A program made the position numbers and the translations under genes. A stretch of 60,665 nucleotides of DNA from an uncultured Bacteroidales bacterium. Lineage in GTDB: Bacteria > Bacteroidota > Bacteroidia > Bacteroidales > Paludibacteraceae. The first letter of the stretch is position 1. Every line of letters starts with the position of its first letter. Positions 28,599 to 37,933 of this stretch are shown in pieces. The DNA is taken from positions 1 to 60,665 of the forward strand of contig CALUNA010000017.1 of the NCBI GenBank assembly GCA_944321895.1, written 5' to 3'. The notes below the pieces were generated by a model. It was given only the letters and a program-made list of their open reading frames with translations, was not told where the DNA came from and searched no databases.

Positions 28599-29846
28599 TT
28601 AATTTGAAAGGATTTGTTCCTTGTCGGCCAGGAATTCGCCGACCACGAAATTACTGCCGCCAATAAAGACCAGATCATCCGCATCAGCGTCTTCCAAGGC
28701 CTTTCGGCATGCTGCATGAACAGAGTCAAACGCATGCCCCTGCAAGCCGGCCCGTGTTGCCATTTGCAACAGGGTTTCCGATGGCATGGCACGCGGCGTA
28801 CGGGCTTGTGTAAAATAATATACGGCATGCGGAGGCAGCAATGACAACACATCGGCTATATCCTTGTCGCGTACCATGCCCAAAACAATACGCAATTTGC
28901 GGCAAGGATATTGTTTCAGTTGTTCGGCCACATAGCGTATGCCATGGGCATTGTGTCCTGTATCGCAAATAACGGCAGGCTGCTGCTGTATCCTTTGCCA
29001 ACGCCCCTGCAAACCGGTCAGCGTACAGACATGTGCAAAGCCATCAGCCAACGCATCATCGGAAATCCGAAAACCCGTTTCACGCAAAACCCGAATGGCC
29101 GTCCAGGCTGTCTGTTTGTTTTTTTGCTGGTATATTCCCTGTAACTCGCAGGGCAAATCCGGACACAAAGGTTCCCGGTCGGCAAAGAAAATGCGGCAAT
29201 TGCAGCAGGCTGCCTTTTGCATGAAAACAGGAGCCGTTTCAGGCTGTGTTTCACCGACAACGACCGGTACGCCAGATTTGATGATGCCGGCTTTTTCTCC
29301 CGCGATTTTTTCCAGCGTATTGCCCAAAAATTCAGTATGGTCAAAGCCGATATTCGTAATGACACTCAATTCCGGCATTATGACATTGGTGCTGTCAAGA
29401 CGGCCTCCCAAACCAACCTCAACAACGGCAATGTCAACCTGCTTTCCGGCAAACCAGGCAAAGGCCATGGCCATGGTAGTTTCAAAGAACGAAGGCTTCA
29501 CTTCATCTAACAGATTGCGATGATGTTCCACAAAATCCGCCACAAAACCGGGCTCTATTTTCTGTCCGTTTATCCGTATGCGTTCTCCAAAATCGACCAA
29601 ATGCGGCGATGTGCAAAGTCCTGTTCTGTAACCGGCTTGCTGCAGGACTGCCGCCAACAAATGCGACGTGGAACCTTTCCCGTTCGTTCCGGCCACATGA
29701 ATGCTCCTGAAACGCTGGTGCGGATTGCCGAGTGCCGCCAACAGCCTGTTCGTATTTCCGAATCCAGGTTTATATGCCGCCTGCCCGACCAAATGGAAGG
29801 CCGGTTGCGAAGCATACAAATAGTCAAGTGTTTCCTGATAGGTCAT
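28599..29846 (-). CDS. folC: Folylpolyglutamate synthase / dihydrofolate synthase
   Basis: A 415-residue Mur-ligase-like ATPase that adds glutamate to dihydropteroate and folates. The P-loop is GTNGKGSTSHLLA, preceded by RFRSIHVAG; further family blocks are FFETTMAMAFAWFAGKQVDIAVVEVGLGGRLDSTN (split: first the E-T-T-M helix, then the GLGGRLDSTN loop), NIGFDHTEFLGNT and CDTGHNAHGI. The C-terminal Rossmann-like domain is complete. Promoter TACTTTTG at 29882-29889, divergent from prmA. Confidence 0.94.
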   Translation of the reverse strand: MTYQETLDYLYASQPAFHLVGQAAYKPGFGNTNRLLAALGNPHQRFRSIHVAGTNGKGSTSHLLAAVLQQAGYRTGLCTSPHLVDFGERIRINGQKIEPGFVADFVEHHRNLLDEVKPSFFETTMAMAFAWFAGKQVDIAVVEVGLGGRLDSTNVIMPELSVITNIGFDHTEFLGNTLEKIAGEKAGIIKSGVPVVVGETQPETAPVFMQKAACCNCRIFFADREPLCPDLPCELQGIYQQKNKQTAWTAIRVLRETGFRISDDALADGFAHVCTLTGLQGRWQRIQQQPAVICDTGHNAHGIRYVAEQLKQYPCRKLRIVLGMVRDKDIADVLSLLPPHAVYYFTQARTPRAMPSETLLQMATRAGLQGHAFDSVHAACRKALEDADADDLVFIGGSNFVVGEFLADKEQILSN

Positions 29847-29881
29847 GTCCTGATACCGCTAAAAATATATGAAATCCGGTG

Positions 29882-29918
29882 CAAAAGTACGGAAAAAGAA
29901 AAATAAACACTACATTTG
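29882..29918. promoter_or_regulatory. Divergent promoters for folC and prmA
   Basis: TACTTTTG on the minus strand (29889-29882) for folC and TACATTTG on the plus strand (29911-29918) for prmA. The two -7 elements are about 20 bp apart, so initiation at one may exclude the other. The prmA transcript would carry a leader of roughly 150 nt in which I see no clear structure. Confidence 0.6.
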
Positions 29919-30075
29919 CAAAAAATCAGGATAAACATTACGCACGACAACGACTGCAACATGACAACAAATGGACGGAATTCCAAAACGGCAATACCCA
30001 AAATTCCTGTCCACGGCAAACCGGCATGTCTGACAACCGGAACCGTACGGAGAAATCATTATTCATCAAAAAATC

Positions 30076-30921
30076 ATGCAATACACTGCTGTCCGTTTTA
30101 GATTTACGTTTGCCGAAGATTTTGCGGCCGATATTTTTGTCGCGGCACTGGCCGAGATGGGTTTCGAAAGTTTTGAGAACGTGGAAGAAGGCATTGTGGC
30201 CTACATTCCAAACGCCAACTACCGGAAAAACGAACTGGATGAAATGGCCGGAAATTTTCCCTACCCCGGTGCGGAAATCAGCGAAGTCATTACCATAGCC
30301 GACCAGAACTGGAACGCAGAATGGGAAAAGCATTTCTTCCAACCCATTGTTATTGATGACAGATGTGTCATTCACAGTTCTTTCCATACGGATATTCCAC
30401 CTATGGAATATGACATTCTGATTGACCCGAAGATGGCATTCGGCACCGGTCATCACGCAACCACAAGTCTGATTGTCAGTGAGCTGTTACGAACAGACCT
30501 GCGGGGAAAATCATTGCTGGACATGGGTTGCGGCACTGCCGTGCTGGCCATACTGGCAGCCAAACGCGGTGCCGGCTCGATTACAGCCATCGACATAGAC
30601 AACTGGTGTACGGAAAACTCACTGGAGAACATTGCCAAAAACCACGCAGGCAACATTGAAGTGCTGCAAGGCGATGCAAGCCTGCTTCCCGGACGCCATT
30701 TCGACATGATATTGGCCAACATAAACCGGAATATCCTGCTGGCCGACATGCATTTCTACGCCGACTGCCTGTCCGAAGGCGGCATTTTGTACATGAGTGG
30801 ATTCTATACGGAAGATGTTCCGTTGATAGAGGCCGAAGCCATAAAACAGGGACTTCACATGACCGCATGCCGCGAAAAAAACAATTGGGCCGTGGTACGC
30901 ATGGAAAAACAGGATAAATGA
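30076..30921 (+). CDS. prmA: Ribosomal protein L11 methyltransferase
   Basis: A 281-residue SAM-dependent methyltransferase that modifies L11. The N-terminal substrate-recognition domain (~1-95) contains EDFAADIFVAALAEMGFESFE; the catalytic domain has DPKMAFGTGHHATTSL, the SAM motif LLDMGCGTAVLAILAAKRGA and the active-site loop ILANINRNIL (N-I-N where many have N-I-L). Length fits. It converges on the exported protein at 30975, with an inverted repeat CAAGCGGGA/TCCCGCTTG (30934-30961) between them but no U-tract. Confidence 0.93.
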   Translation: MQYTAVRFRFTFAEDFAADIFVAALAEMGFESFENVEEGIVAYIPNANYRKNELDEMAGNFPYPGAEISEVITIADQNWNAEWEKHFFQPIVIDDRCVIHSSFHTDIPPMEYDILIDPKMAFGTGHHATTSLIVSELLRTDLRGKSLLDMGCGTAVLAILAAKRGAGSITAIDIDNWCTENSLENIAKNHAGNIEVLQGDASLLPGRHFDMILANINRNILLADMHFYADCLSEGGILYMSGFYTEDVPLIEAEAIKQGLHMTACREKNNWAVVRMEKQDK

Positions 30922-30974
30922 CATGCACGGGAACAAGCGGGACTCCGCGCCATCCCGCTTGAATTACAATCCTT

Positions 30975-33029
30975 TCATCTCACGGAAGTCCATTTCACGT
31001 CTCCCTTGTCGGAAATTATGGCCATCTGCAATTTGTCCTGCGCATCACGGAAAAACAAACAAATATCTTGGGCTGAAGCCCTGAATATCCGGTCAGGAAC
31101 TGCTCCGGACGAACTTATCCGGCTTATATTGCCCACACTGCCATCGCTGTTTATGCGTCCGCACACCATCTGCCCTTCTCCGTAACCGACGACAAGGACT
31201 CCATTGGAAACATCAACCAGCCGTTCTATGCGATCAAACGACTTCAGGACAATGGTCCATACGTTCATTTCGTCTATCCGGCTCAGTCTTGTTTCTGCGC
31301 CGTTAGCACTGTAAGCCAGATAAGTAATATTTGACAACTCTTCATGACTGACTGCGGCCGGCATATTTCCACTCTGCCCGATACGGCGTGTTTCCTTGCC
31401 ATTTCCGTCCAGGAATACGACTGCTAACTGGTCATTCTGCCTGACAGCTACCACACAGCCGGAACCATTGACCGACATGTTGCATATCTGCTCCGCATTT
31501 TTCAGTTCGACCAGCCATGCGGTTGCCCTGTTGTCATCTATCCTTGCGACGAATGCCACATTATTTGCGTTTTTCTTTATGCCGGCCACATAATCCGGAA
31601 GGCCTTGCTGGTTATAGGAAACACAAGTGGTAATGTATGAACCTTTGAGCTCCGGCATGTCATTTTCCGCAACAATCCACAACGGGACCGGGGCTGCCTT
31701 TCCACGAATGCTGTATGCCGGCCTGGCCTGCTGCCGTCCGACAAGTTTTGTGTATGCGGAAAAATTGCCAAGCACATCGCCGAAAACCCTGTCAAGAAAC
31801 ATGGTTTCCGTTTCCGCATATTTTTCAAGCCCTTGTCTGCCACCGTAGTTTTGGTCAAAGAAACCGGCAAACCGGACTATGTGTTCGGATGTCATCGATT
31901 TTTCGGCTACGGCCAGGGATTGCTCCGTTTGCTGCAATTGTTCCGAGATACGGTATATGTGGCGCATCTTCCGGTTAAGCAATGCCGCAGACGAATCAAT
32001 TGGCAGAACAAGGCTGTCGCCTGCCATTAACAGAAGCTTCCTGCGGTCATCAAGATAGGCAAACAGTTCGCGCACAAGCGAATTGTTGTCATATTTGCCA
32101 AGCTGGAAGATGAACAAGTCATCATATGGCTCAGCAACTGCCGCCACAAACGGGGCATGGCTTTCATATTCCTGCTTTCCCTGTTCGTATTGCCGGTTAA
32201 TGTCGTCAATACGGTTACGCAACGGCACGATATCGGCATTGAATGTGCGCTCCACTTCGTCTATCCATTTGCGATAATCCCACATGGTAAAATGCTCCAT
32301 GTAAAAATCACTGTTGGTCAATCCATCAAGCCGGAATGTTTCTATGGGTTTGAGTTCATACGTCTGCCGGTAATCAAGTATCGGATATGTAGCCAGTATC
32401 TCCTTGTAACGTGCAAACGCCTTGACACTGTTGTCCATGTCCGCCCCAAGCGTATCGAGTATGCCCTTAAGGTTTTCATCATGCCGCAACAGCATTTCAT
32501 TGAGGTTACCGTATTCGTTGCAAATGCCCTTGAAGGTGTTTATACACTTGTTGTAATAACCTTTTGATTCCTCAAGAGCCTGATAGGCCAATGTTGTCGA
32601 ATCACGGAAATTCCTGCAGAACCGTAAATGTTCTTCCACAAATGCCTTGAGTTCCGAATCCTGAATGTGGTTTCCTGCGGCCGGAATGCCTAAATTCCGG
32701 TAATATTCGCTGTTGGTCCGGACATCGCCTTCGGAATAAAACACGCCGAAAGTTTCCAGAAAGAGCTTGGCATTGTCCGCCCAATATTGCGCGGTCTGGA
32801 TATCCCGCAAGGGATCGGTTTCCCGCAGTTTTTTTTCACATATCATGCCTAACTGCACATAGGTATTGGCCCACTGCGGATTTGCCCGCTGATATTCCAT
32901 CAACAAGCTGTAGGCCTGATCAAGTGTCTTGTTTGGCAAACTGCCATAAATGTCGGCATATTTTTGCGCCCTGACGGTTGTAGCGGCGGCAAAGAAAAGT
33001 ACGATGACAAGAAACTTACATTTATCCAT
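30975..33029 (-). CDS. Large exported protein of unknown function
   Basis: A 684-residue protein with a signal peptide (first ~21 residues, ending RAQ). The N-terminal ~380 residues are helical with a TPR-like start (LDQAYSLLMEYQRANPQWANTYVQLGMICEKK) and coiled-coil stretches; the C-terminal ~250 are beta-rich with short repeats of the kind VAVRQNDQLAVVFLDGNGKETRRIGQSGN, which looks like a beta-propeller. I do not recognise the family. It begins 29 bp after the OmpA/propeller gene on the same strand, so the two products probably act together at the envelope, perhaps at peptidoglycan or in secretion or gliding-type machinery. Confidence 0.75.
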   Translation of the reverse strand: MDKCKFLVIVLFFAAATTVRAQKYADIYGSLPNKTLDQAYSLLMEYQRANPQWANTYVQLGMICEKKLRETDPLRDIQTAQYWADNAKLFLETFGVFYSEGDVRTNSEYYRNLGIPAAGNHIQDSELKAFVEEHLRFCRNFRDSTTLAYQALEESKGYYNKCINTFKGICNEYGNLNEMLLRHDENLKGILDTLGADMDNSVKAFARYKEILATYPILDYRQTYELKPIETFRLDGLTNSDFYMEHFTMWDYRKWIDEVERTFNADIVPLRNRIDDINRQYEQGKQEYESHAPFVAAVAEPYDDLFIFQLGKYDNNSLVRELFAYLDDRRKLLLMAGDSLVLPIDSSAALLNRKMRHIYRISEQLQQTEQSLAVAEKSMTSEHIVRFAGFFDQNYGGRQGLEKYAETETMFLDRVFGDVLGNFSAYTKLVGRQQARPAYSIRGKAAPVPLWIVAENDMPELKGSYITTCVSYNQQGLPDYVAGIKKNANNVAFVARIDDNRATAWLVELKNAEQICNMSVNGSGCVVAVRQNDQLAVVFLDGNGKETRRIGQSGNMPAAVSHEELSNITYLAYSANGAETRLSRIDEMNVWTIVLKSFDRIERLVDVSNGVLVVGYGEGQMVCGRINSDGSVGNISRISSSGAVPDRIFRASAQDICLFFRDAQDKLQMAIISDKGDVKWTSVR

Positions 33030-33058
33030 TGTTTTTCATTTTTATCAATTCGGTCATG

Positions 33059-35110
33059 CTATTGTTGCGTTTGTCCGGTTTCCAGGACTACAAATTCCAC
33101 CCGCCGGTTCCTGGCACGGTTTTCTTCACTATCGTTGGGCACCAGAGGCTTGCTCATTCCATAGCCCTTGGACTGGAGCTGACGGCTCGGTATGCCGCTT
33201 TCCACAATGTAATCGACCACCGACTGTGCACGGCGTTCGGACAGTATTTTGTTGTAACTCACGCTACCCACATCGTCGGTATGGGCCGAGATTTCAATGA
33301 TCAGTTCCAGATTATCACGCATAAGCCGCACTACATGATCAAGCTCGGCGTATGACTCCGGCATTATGTCGGCCGAACCAGTGGCAAAATTGATATTGTA
33401 CAGTTGCAGCGATGCATTGATTTTCAGCGGTACAAGTTCTACAACAATCTTGTTGCCCGTCTGTTTCTTAAGGTCAATGACACCGTTGTGGAAAGCATAG
33501 CCATCCGCGCCATCTACCGTCATGTCATAGACGTCACTGTCGCGCAGCCTTACTGTCGCATGGCCGCCCTGCATTTGTGCCGGAGCGATGTGGCATGTTT
33601 CCTCGCGGTTGCGGTTGTCGAACAACACATGGGCAGCCACCGGCATTTTCGTTTCCGCATCCACTATGCTCACCTCCATATCACGCTTCAGCGGCTCAAG
33701 CGGAAGATTCCGTTCAAAATAAGAAAAGACGATATCGCCTCCAAGCTTAAACAGGAATTCATCTTCGGCAAAGCCCGCCGCTTTTGCCGTAATTTCATAG
33801 TCGCTACCCAACGGCAATGCCAGCAGGTATTTGCCATCGGCATGTGCCCGGGCCCGGAAAGTGCTCCTGTCTGTTGTACTTACTGCCGTTACCTCGCCGG
33901 CAAGCGGACGGAATATTTCGCTGTCATAGACACTCACGGACAATTGTACCGTATCGAAAAGTTCGATGACATCGGGCATTACCGGCCCGGCTGCCTTGCG
34001 GTAATCCAGCAGGTAGCTGGCAAAAGAATAATCAGGATTGCGCACATCGACAATGTATTGTGCGTCGGAAACATTGGCCATATCGTAATTGCCATTCCAT
34101 TGGTTGCTCCGATAGCGGCCAAGAATCTTGAGGGTTGTCGGATTATAGACGGTAACATCGGCTTCAACGGGTTTGTGTGACCCGAGGGTTTGTATCCGCC
34201 CTTTTTCCGTAACCACTGTGAGCGGCATGGATTCTTTATCTGTCATGCGCATGCGGACAATATGCCCCTGACGCATCTGTTTCTTGTTGCCGGACTGGAC
34301 AAAATAAAGCCTTTTTCCTGCACAACGTGGTGAAAACAGGTCATAACCGGTTCCGTTTTCCACAAGCGGTGCCGGCAGCAGCCACGAATTGCTCCACAGC
34401 AGGCGCGCGAACATCAGTTGCGTTGCCTCTTTGCGTTCGGAACGTATCGTATAATATATTGTCCGTGCGTCGGAAGCTACGAAAATATCCTGCAGATAGC
34501 CTGCGTTGATTACATTATCTATTGGCTGCGGCTCTTTCCATACGCCACGCGGGTCACGTTCGGAAGTATAAATGCTCATTCTGTCAGCCTCTTTCTTTTC
34601 TATTTTCGGGTCATTGCTTTTCTGGTGTTTGAGAAAATACATGGTTTCATCGCCCGGAATAAACGCAGGGAAAGTCTCGTCGTCGGCAGTGTTTATATTA
34701 TCCAGGAGTTGCGGTACGCTCCAGTCATCAGGAAGTCTGTCACTGTAATATATGTCAAAGCCGCCGGCACCACCGGAATAATTGGCATGAAAATAGAGCC
34801 GCTGCCCGTTGTCTGTCATAAATACACCGCCGACAGATGCCGTATCGCCGGCATACCGGTTAATGGTTTCAACTGGTTCAGCCTCACTCCACCGGTTGTC
34901 GGACAGAAAAGATTCGTAGAGCAAAGTACGGCCTTCCGGCGTGACAAGCGTCATGACAAGATGGTTTTCGGAACGATTTATCGAAAAATCGACTACATTT
35001 TCCCAAATACCGACCTTCTCAAAAGCACCTGTATTGGCTGCAAAAACTTCAAGACAAAAAAACACGGAAAACAAGCCCGGCAAACAGACTCTCCTGAAGA
35101 ACAAATTCAT
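33059..35110 (-). CDS. OmpA-family protein with propeller and regulatory-like domains
   Basis: A 683-residue envelope protein. The start at 35110 (MNLFFRRVCLPGLFSVFFCLEVFA, signal peptide) is fixed by a TATTTTTG promoter at 35138-35145; longer frames run back into tRNA-Thr. PD40-type propeller repeats (RLYFHANYSGGAGGFDIYYSDR; ETFPAFIPGDETMYFLKH) fill ~40-300, two carboxypeptidase-regulatory-like beta domains follow (~320-540), and the C-terminal ~115 residues are an OmpA peptidoglycan-binding domain (INFATGSADIMPES...LIIEISAHTDDVGSVSYNKILSERRAQSVVDYI, in two blocks). This order recalls PorE-type T9SS proteins, but no lipobox or TPR is seen, so that is only a suggestion. Confidence 0.82.
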   Translation of the reverse strand: MNLFFRRVCLPGLFSVFFCLEVFAANTGAFEKVGIWENVVDFSINRSENHLVMTLVTPEGRTLLYESFLSDNRWSEAEPVETINRYAGDTASVGGVFMTDNGQRLYFHANYSGGAGGFDIYYSDRLPDDWSVPQLLDNINTADDETFPAFIPGDETMYFLKHQKSNDPKIEKKEADRMSIYTSERDPRGVWKEPQPIDNVINAGYLQDIFVASDARTIYYTIRSERKEATQLMFARLLWSNSWLLPAPLVENGTGYDLFSPRCAGKRLYFVQSGNKKQMRQGHIVRMRMTDKESMPLTVVTEKGRIQTLGSHKPVEADVTVYNPTTLKILGRYRSNQWNGNYDMANVSDAQYIVDVRNPDYSFASYLLDYRKAAGPVMPDVIELFDTVQLSVSVYDSEIFRPLAGEVTAVSTTDRSTFRARAHADGKYLLALPLGSDYEITAKAAGFAEDEFLFKLGGDIVFSYFERNLPLEPLKRDMEVSIVDAETKMPVAAHVLFDNRNREETCHIAPAQMQGGHATVRLRDSDVYDMTVDGADGYAFHNGVIDLKKQTGNKIVVELVPLKINASLQLYNINFATGSADIMPESYAELDHVVRLMRDNLELIIEISAHTDDVGSVSYNKILSERRAQSVVDYIVESGIPSRQLQSKGYGMSKPLVPNDSEENRARNRRVEFVVLETGQTQQ

Positions 35111-35137
35111 GGTTATGCAGGTTTTGATTACGATGCA

Positions 35138-35145
35138 CAAAAATA
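35138..35145 (-). promoter_or_regulatory. -7 element of the OmpA/partner operon
   Basis: TATTTTTG on the minus strand, 27 bp upstream of the chosen start codon. Confidence 0.6.
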
Positions 35146-35278
35146 CCACATTTATTTCATATGGCAACTCATCATGCAAAAAACGCGCATGAACACCATC
35201 CAAATGACGGGAACAATGGCATGGCAGGAAGATAAAAAAGAAAGGCAACGCCTTGAACCTTGCCTTTACTGCTTCCTG

Positions 35279-35351
<73 letters not shown>

Positions 35352-35427
35352 AATGTTTTCCGAAAACCGGCGCAAAAGTATATAAAAATTCTCAATGAAC
35401 AAAGCATAATTGTCGGTTTTTTTCATC

Positions 35428-35435
35428 TATATTTG
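35428..35435 (+). promoter_or_regulatory. -7 element upstream of the T9SS plug gene
   Basis: TATATTTG, 26 bp before the start codon; no well-spaced -33 element is evident. Confidence 0.5.
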
Positions 35436-35461
35436 TCGAATCAATTGCAAACACACAAAAA

Positions 35462-36724
35462 ATGAAGTACAAAACCCTGATTTCTGTTTTGCTGGCCATT
35501 GTAACAGCTGCCACGGCCGGTTCACAAACCTATTACACCCACATATCCGACCCGGACATAAAAACCTTGCGGATACGTCTGGCCGACAGTGACCGCCTGG
35601 AGCGTCCCATTCTGGAGCTGGACGGCTCTGATGTGCTCGAAATTTCGTTCGACGAACTGTCGCACGAGCCGCACTACTATACCTACACCGTATATCACTG
35701 CAATGCCGACTGGACGCTGTCCGATTTGAACAGCAACGAATATCTCAGCGGCTTTACGACACTCGACATAGACGATTACCTGCTTTCGGAAAACACGCAG
35801 CAGCTCTACACGCACTACACGTTCCGCTTGCCCAACGATGACATGCAACTGAAAATATCCGGCAACTATGCCGTGCGGATATACGAAGACGGCGACCAGG
35901 AAAACACCGTTGCATGGGCATGTTTTTCGGTGGTGGAACCCTGCGTTTCCGTAACATCCGTGGTGCGCGGCAACACGGACATTGAACTGAACAAACGCTA
36001 CCAACAACTTGATTTCGATATAAATCCGGGAACATACAACATAAGCGACCCGTTCACGGAACTGACCGTGCTGGTGCGCCAGAACGGACGTATCGACAAT
36101 CAGGTATATCTGAACAAACCTACTTTTGTGGAAGCCGGCCGCCTGCGTTACATCAACAACAGGCAACTGATTTTCGAGGGCGGAAACGAATACCGCGTTT
36201 TCGACCTGCTGTCGGAATATATCCTGGGAACAGGCGTGGAAAAAGTCGATTTTGACCGTACCTATTACCATGCCCTGCTCTACCCCTCGGAAATACTGAC
36301 CAGTTCCACATACAGCACCAGCTACGATGCCAACGGACAGTTTGTCATTAACCGTGAAGATGCCTACGACAGCGATGTGGAAGCTGACTACATGTGGGTA
36401 CATTTCCGGTTGCCCATGGCGCAACCCTTCTTTGACGGAACCATGCACGTGGGCGGTGACTTCAACTATAATATTATTGACGCGAACAGCCTGATGACCT
36501 ACGACAACGAAACGGAACAATACGTTTACGCAAAATACCTGAAACAGGGAGGTTACAACTTCCAGTACTGGTTCCTGCCGAAAGGCGCACGCACAGCCAC
36601 CCTGCAACGTACCGAAGGCAGCTATTGGCAGACACAAAACGAATATGCCATCTATGTTTATCACCGGCCGTTCGGTGCACGCTACGACCGGCTGATATGT
36701 TACAGCGCATTTACCAACAATTAA
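35462..36724 (+). CDS. Type IX secretion system plug protein (DUF5103)
   Basis: A 420-residue periplasmic protein with a signal peptide (MKYKTLISVLLAIVTAATA). The conserved blocks of DUF5103 are all present: LELDGSDVLEISFDEL, YYTYTVYHCNADW, NYAVRIYEDGD, DRTYYHALLYP and the C-terminal YAIYVYHRPFGARYDRL. In this phylum the family has been shown to plug the periplasmic side of the SprA translocon of T9SS. The window also encodes three exported proteins with T9SS-like tails, consistent with an active system. kbl starts 11 bp later on the same strand. Confidence 0.9.
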   Translation: MKYKTLISVLLAIVTAATAGSQTYYTHISDPDIKTLRIRLADSDRLERPILELDGSDVLEISFDELSHEPHYYTYTVYHCNADWTLSDLNSNEYLSGFTTLDIDDYLLSENTQQLYTHYTFRLPNDDMQLKISGNYAVRIYEDGDQENTVAWACFSVVEPCVSVTSVVRGNTDIELNKRYQQLDFDINPGTYNISDPFTELTVLVRQNGRIDNQVYLNKPTFVEAGRLRYINNRQLIFEGGNEYRVFDLLSEYILGTGVEKVDFDRTYYHALLYPSEILTSSTYSTSYDANGQFVINREDAYDSDVEADYMWVHFRLPMAQPFFDGTMHVGGDFNYNIIDANSLMTYDNETEQYVYAKYLKQGGYNFQYWFLPKGARTATLQRTEGSYWQTQNEYAIYVYHRPFGARYDRLICYSAFTNN

Positions 36725-36735
36725 ATCATAACACC

Positions 36736-37911
36736 ATGTACAACGATTTTCAAAAACATCTGGCCGCCGAGCTTGACGCCATCCGCCAGGCCGGCCTCTA
36801 CAAGAACGAACGCATTATCTGCTCCCCACAAGGCAGCCGCATCAAGCTGGAAGACGGACGGGAGGCGCTCAACTTCTGCGCAAACAATTACCTGGGCCTT
36901 GCCGACAATCCGGAACTGATGGCCGCTGCCCGCCAGGCCATGGACGAACGCGGCTACGGCATGTCGTCCGTGCGGTTCATTTGCGGCACGCAGGACCTGC
37001 ACAAACGCCTGGAAGCCGCCATCGCGCGCTTTTTCGGCACGGAAGACACCATCCTGTATGCCGCCTGCTTCGATGCCAACGGCGGCGTATTCGAGCCGCT
37101 GCTGACTGAACAGGACGCCATCATCTCCGACACGCTCAACCACGCATCCATCATTGACGGGGTGCGCCTGTGCAAGGCACAACGCTACCGCTACGCCAAC
37201 GCCGACATGGCCGACCTGGAAGAACAGCTCAAAAAGGCACAGGCGCAACGCTTCCGCCTGATTGCCACCGATGGCGTCTTTTCCATGGACGGCAACGTGT
37301 GCCCGCTGGACAAGATTTACGAGCTGGCGCAGAAATACAACGCAATGGTCATGGTGGACGAAAGCCACTCGGCCGGCGTGGTCGGACGAACCGGACGCGG
37401 CGTAACCGAACGCTACGGACTGCGCGGGCAAATAGAAATCATCACGGGAACGCTCGGCAAGGCATTCGGCGGAGCCGTCGGCGGATTCACGACCGGCAAA
37501 CGCGAAATCATAGAGCTGCTGCGGCAACGCTCGCGTCCCTACCTGTTCTCCAACTCCATCCCGCCCATGATTGCTGCCGCCGGACTGAAGACCTTCGAGA
37601 TTCTGGAACGCGACAACACGCTGCAAGACCGCCTGCATGAAAACACGGACTATTTCGTGTCGCAGATGAAAGCCGCCGGCTTCGACCTGAAACCGACCGA
37701 ATCAGCCATTTGCGCCGTCATGCTCTACGATGCCAAACTGTCGCAGGAAGTGGCCGCCAAGCTGGCCGATGAAGGCATTTACGTGACCGGATTCTATTAT
37801 CCCGTCGTGCCGAAAGGCCAGGCGCGCATACGTGTGCAGGTGTCGGCGGCGCACACCCGCGAACAACTGGACAAGTGCATTGCCGCATTCAGGAAAGTAC
37901 TGAACAAATAA
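36736..37911 (+). CDS. kbl: Glycine C-acetyltransferase (2-amino-3-ketobutyrate CoA ligase)
   Basis: A 391-residue PLP enzyme of the alpha-oxoamine synthase family that splits 2-amino-3-ketobutyrate with CoA into glycine and acetyl-CoA. The start at 36736 (MYNDFQKHLAAELDAIRQAGL) matches the family. FCANNYLGLADNPE, DESHSAGVVGRTGRGVTE and the PLP lysine K242 in TGTLGKAFGGAVGG are present. Together with tdh at 39326 it degrades threonine to glycine; rmuC lies between them. Confidence 0.95.
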   Translation: MYNDFQKHLAAELDAIRQAGLYKNERIICSPQGSRIKLEDGREALNFCANNYLGLADNPELMAAARQAMDERGYGMSSVRFICGTQDLHKRLEAAIARFFGTEDTILYAACFDANGGVFEPLLTEQDAIISDTLNHASIIDGVRLCKAQRYRYANADMADLEEQLKKAQAQRFRLIATDGVFSMDGNVCPLDKIYELAQKYNAMVMVDESHSAGVVGRTGRGVTERYGLRGQIEIITGTLGKAFGGAVGGFTTGKREIIELLRQRSRPYLFSNSIPPMIAAAGLKTFEILERDNTLQDRLHENTDYFVSQMKAAGFDLKPTESAICAVMLYDAKLSQEVAAKLADEGIYVTGFYYPVVPKGQARIRVQVSAAHTREQLDKCIAAFRKVLNK

Positions 37912-37933
37912 CCATTCCCAAAAAAAGAAACCG

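Noticed and set aside
30934-30961. CAAGCGGGA/TCCCGCTTG inverted repeat between prmA and the exported gene
   Set aside because: Suitable position for a shared terminator of convergent genes, but neither side has a U-tract, so I do not list it as one.
35522-36664. 380-codon frame opposite the T9SS plug gene
   Set aside because: Shadow frame; the plus-strand product has a signal peptide and full DUF5103 blocks.
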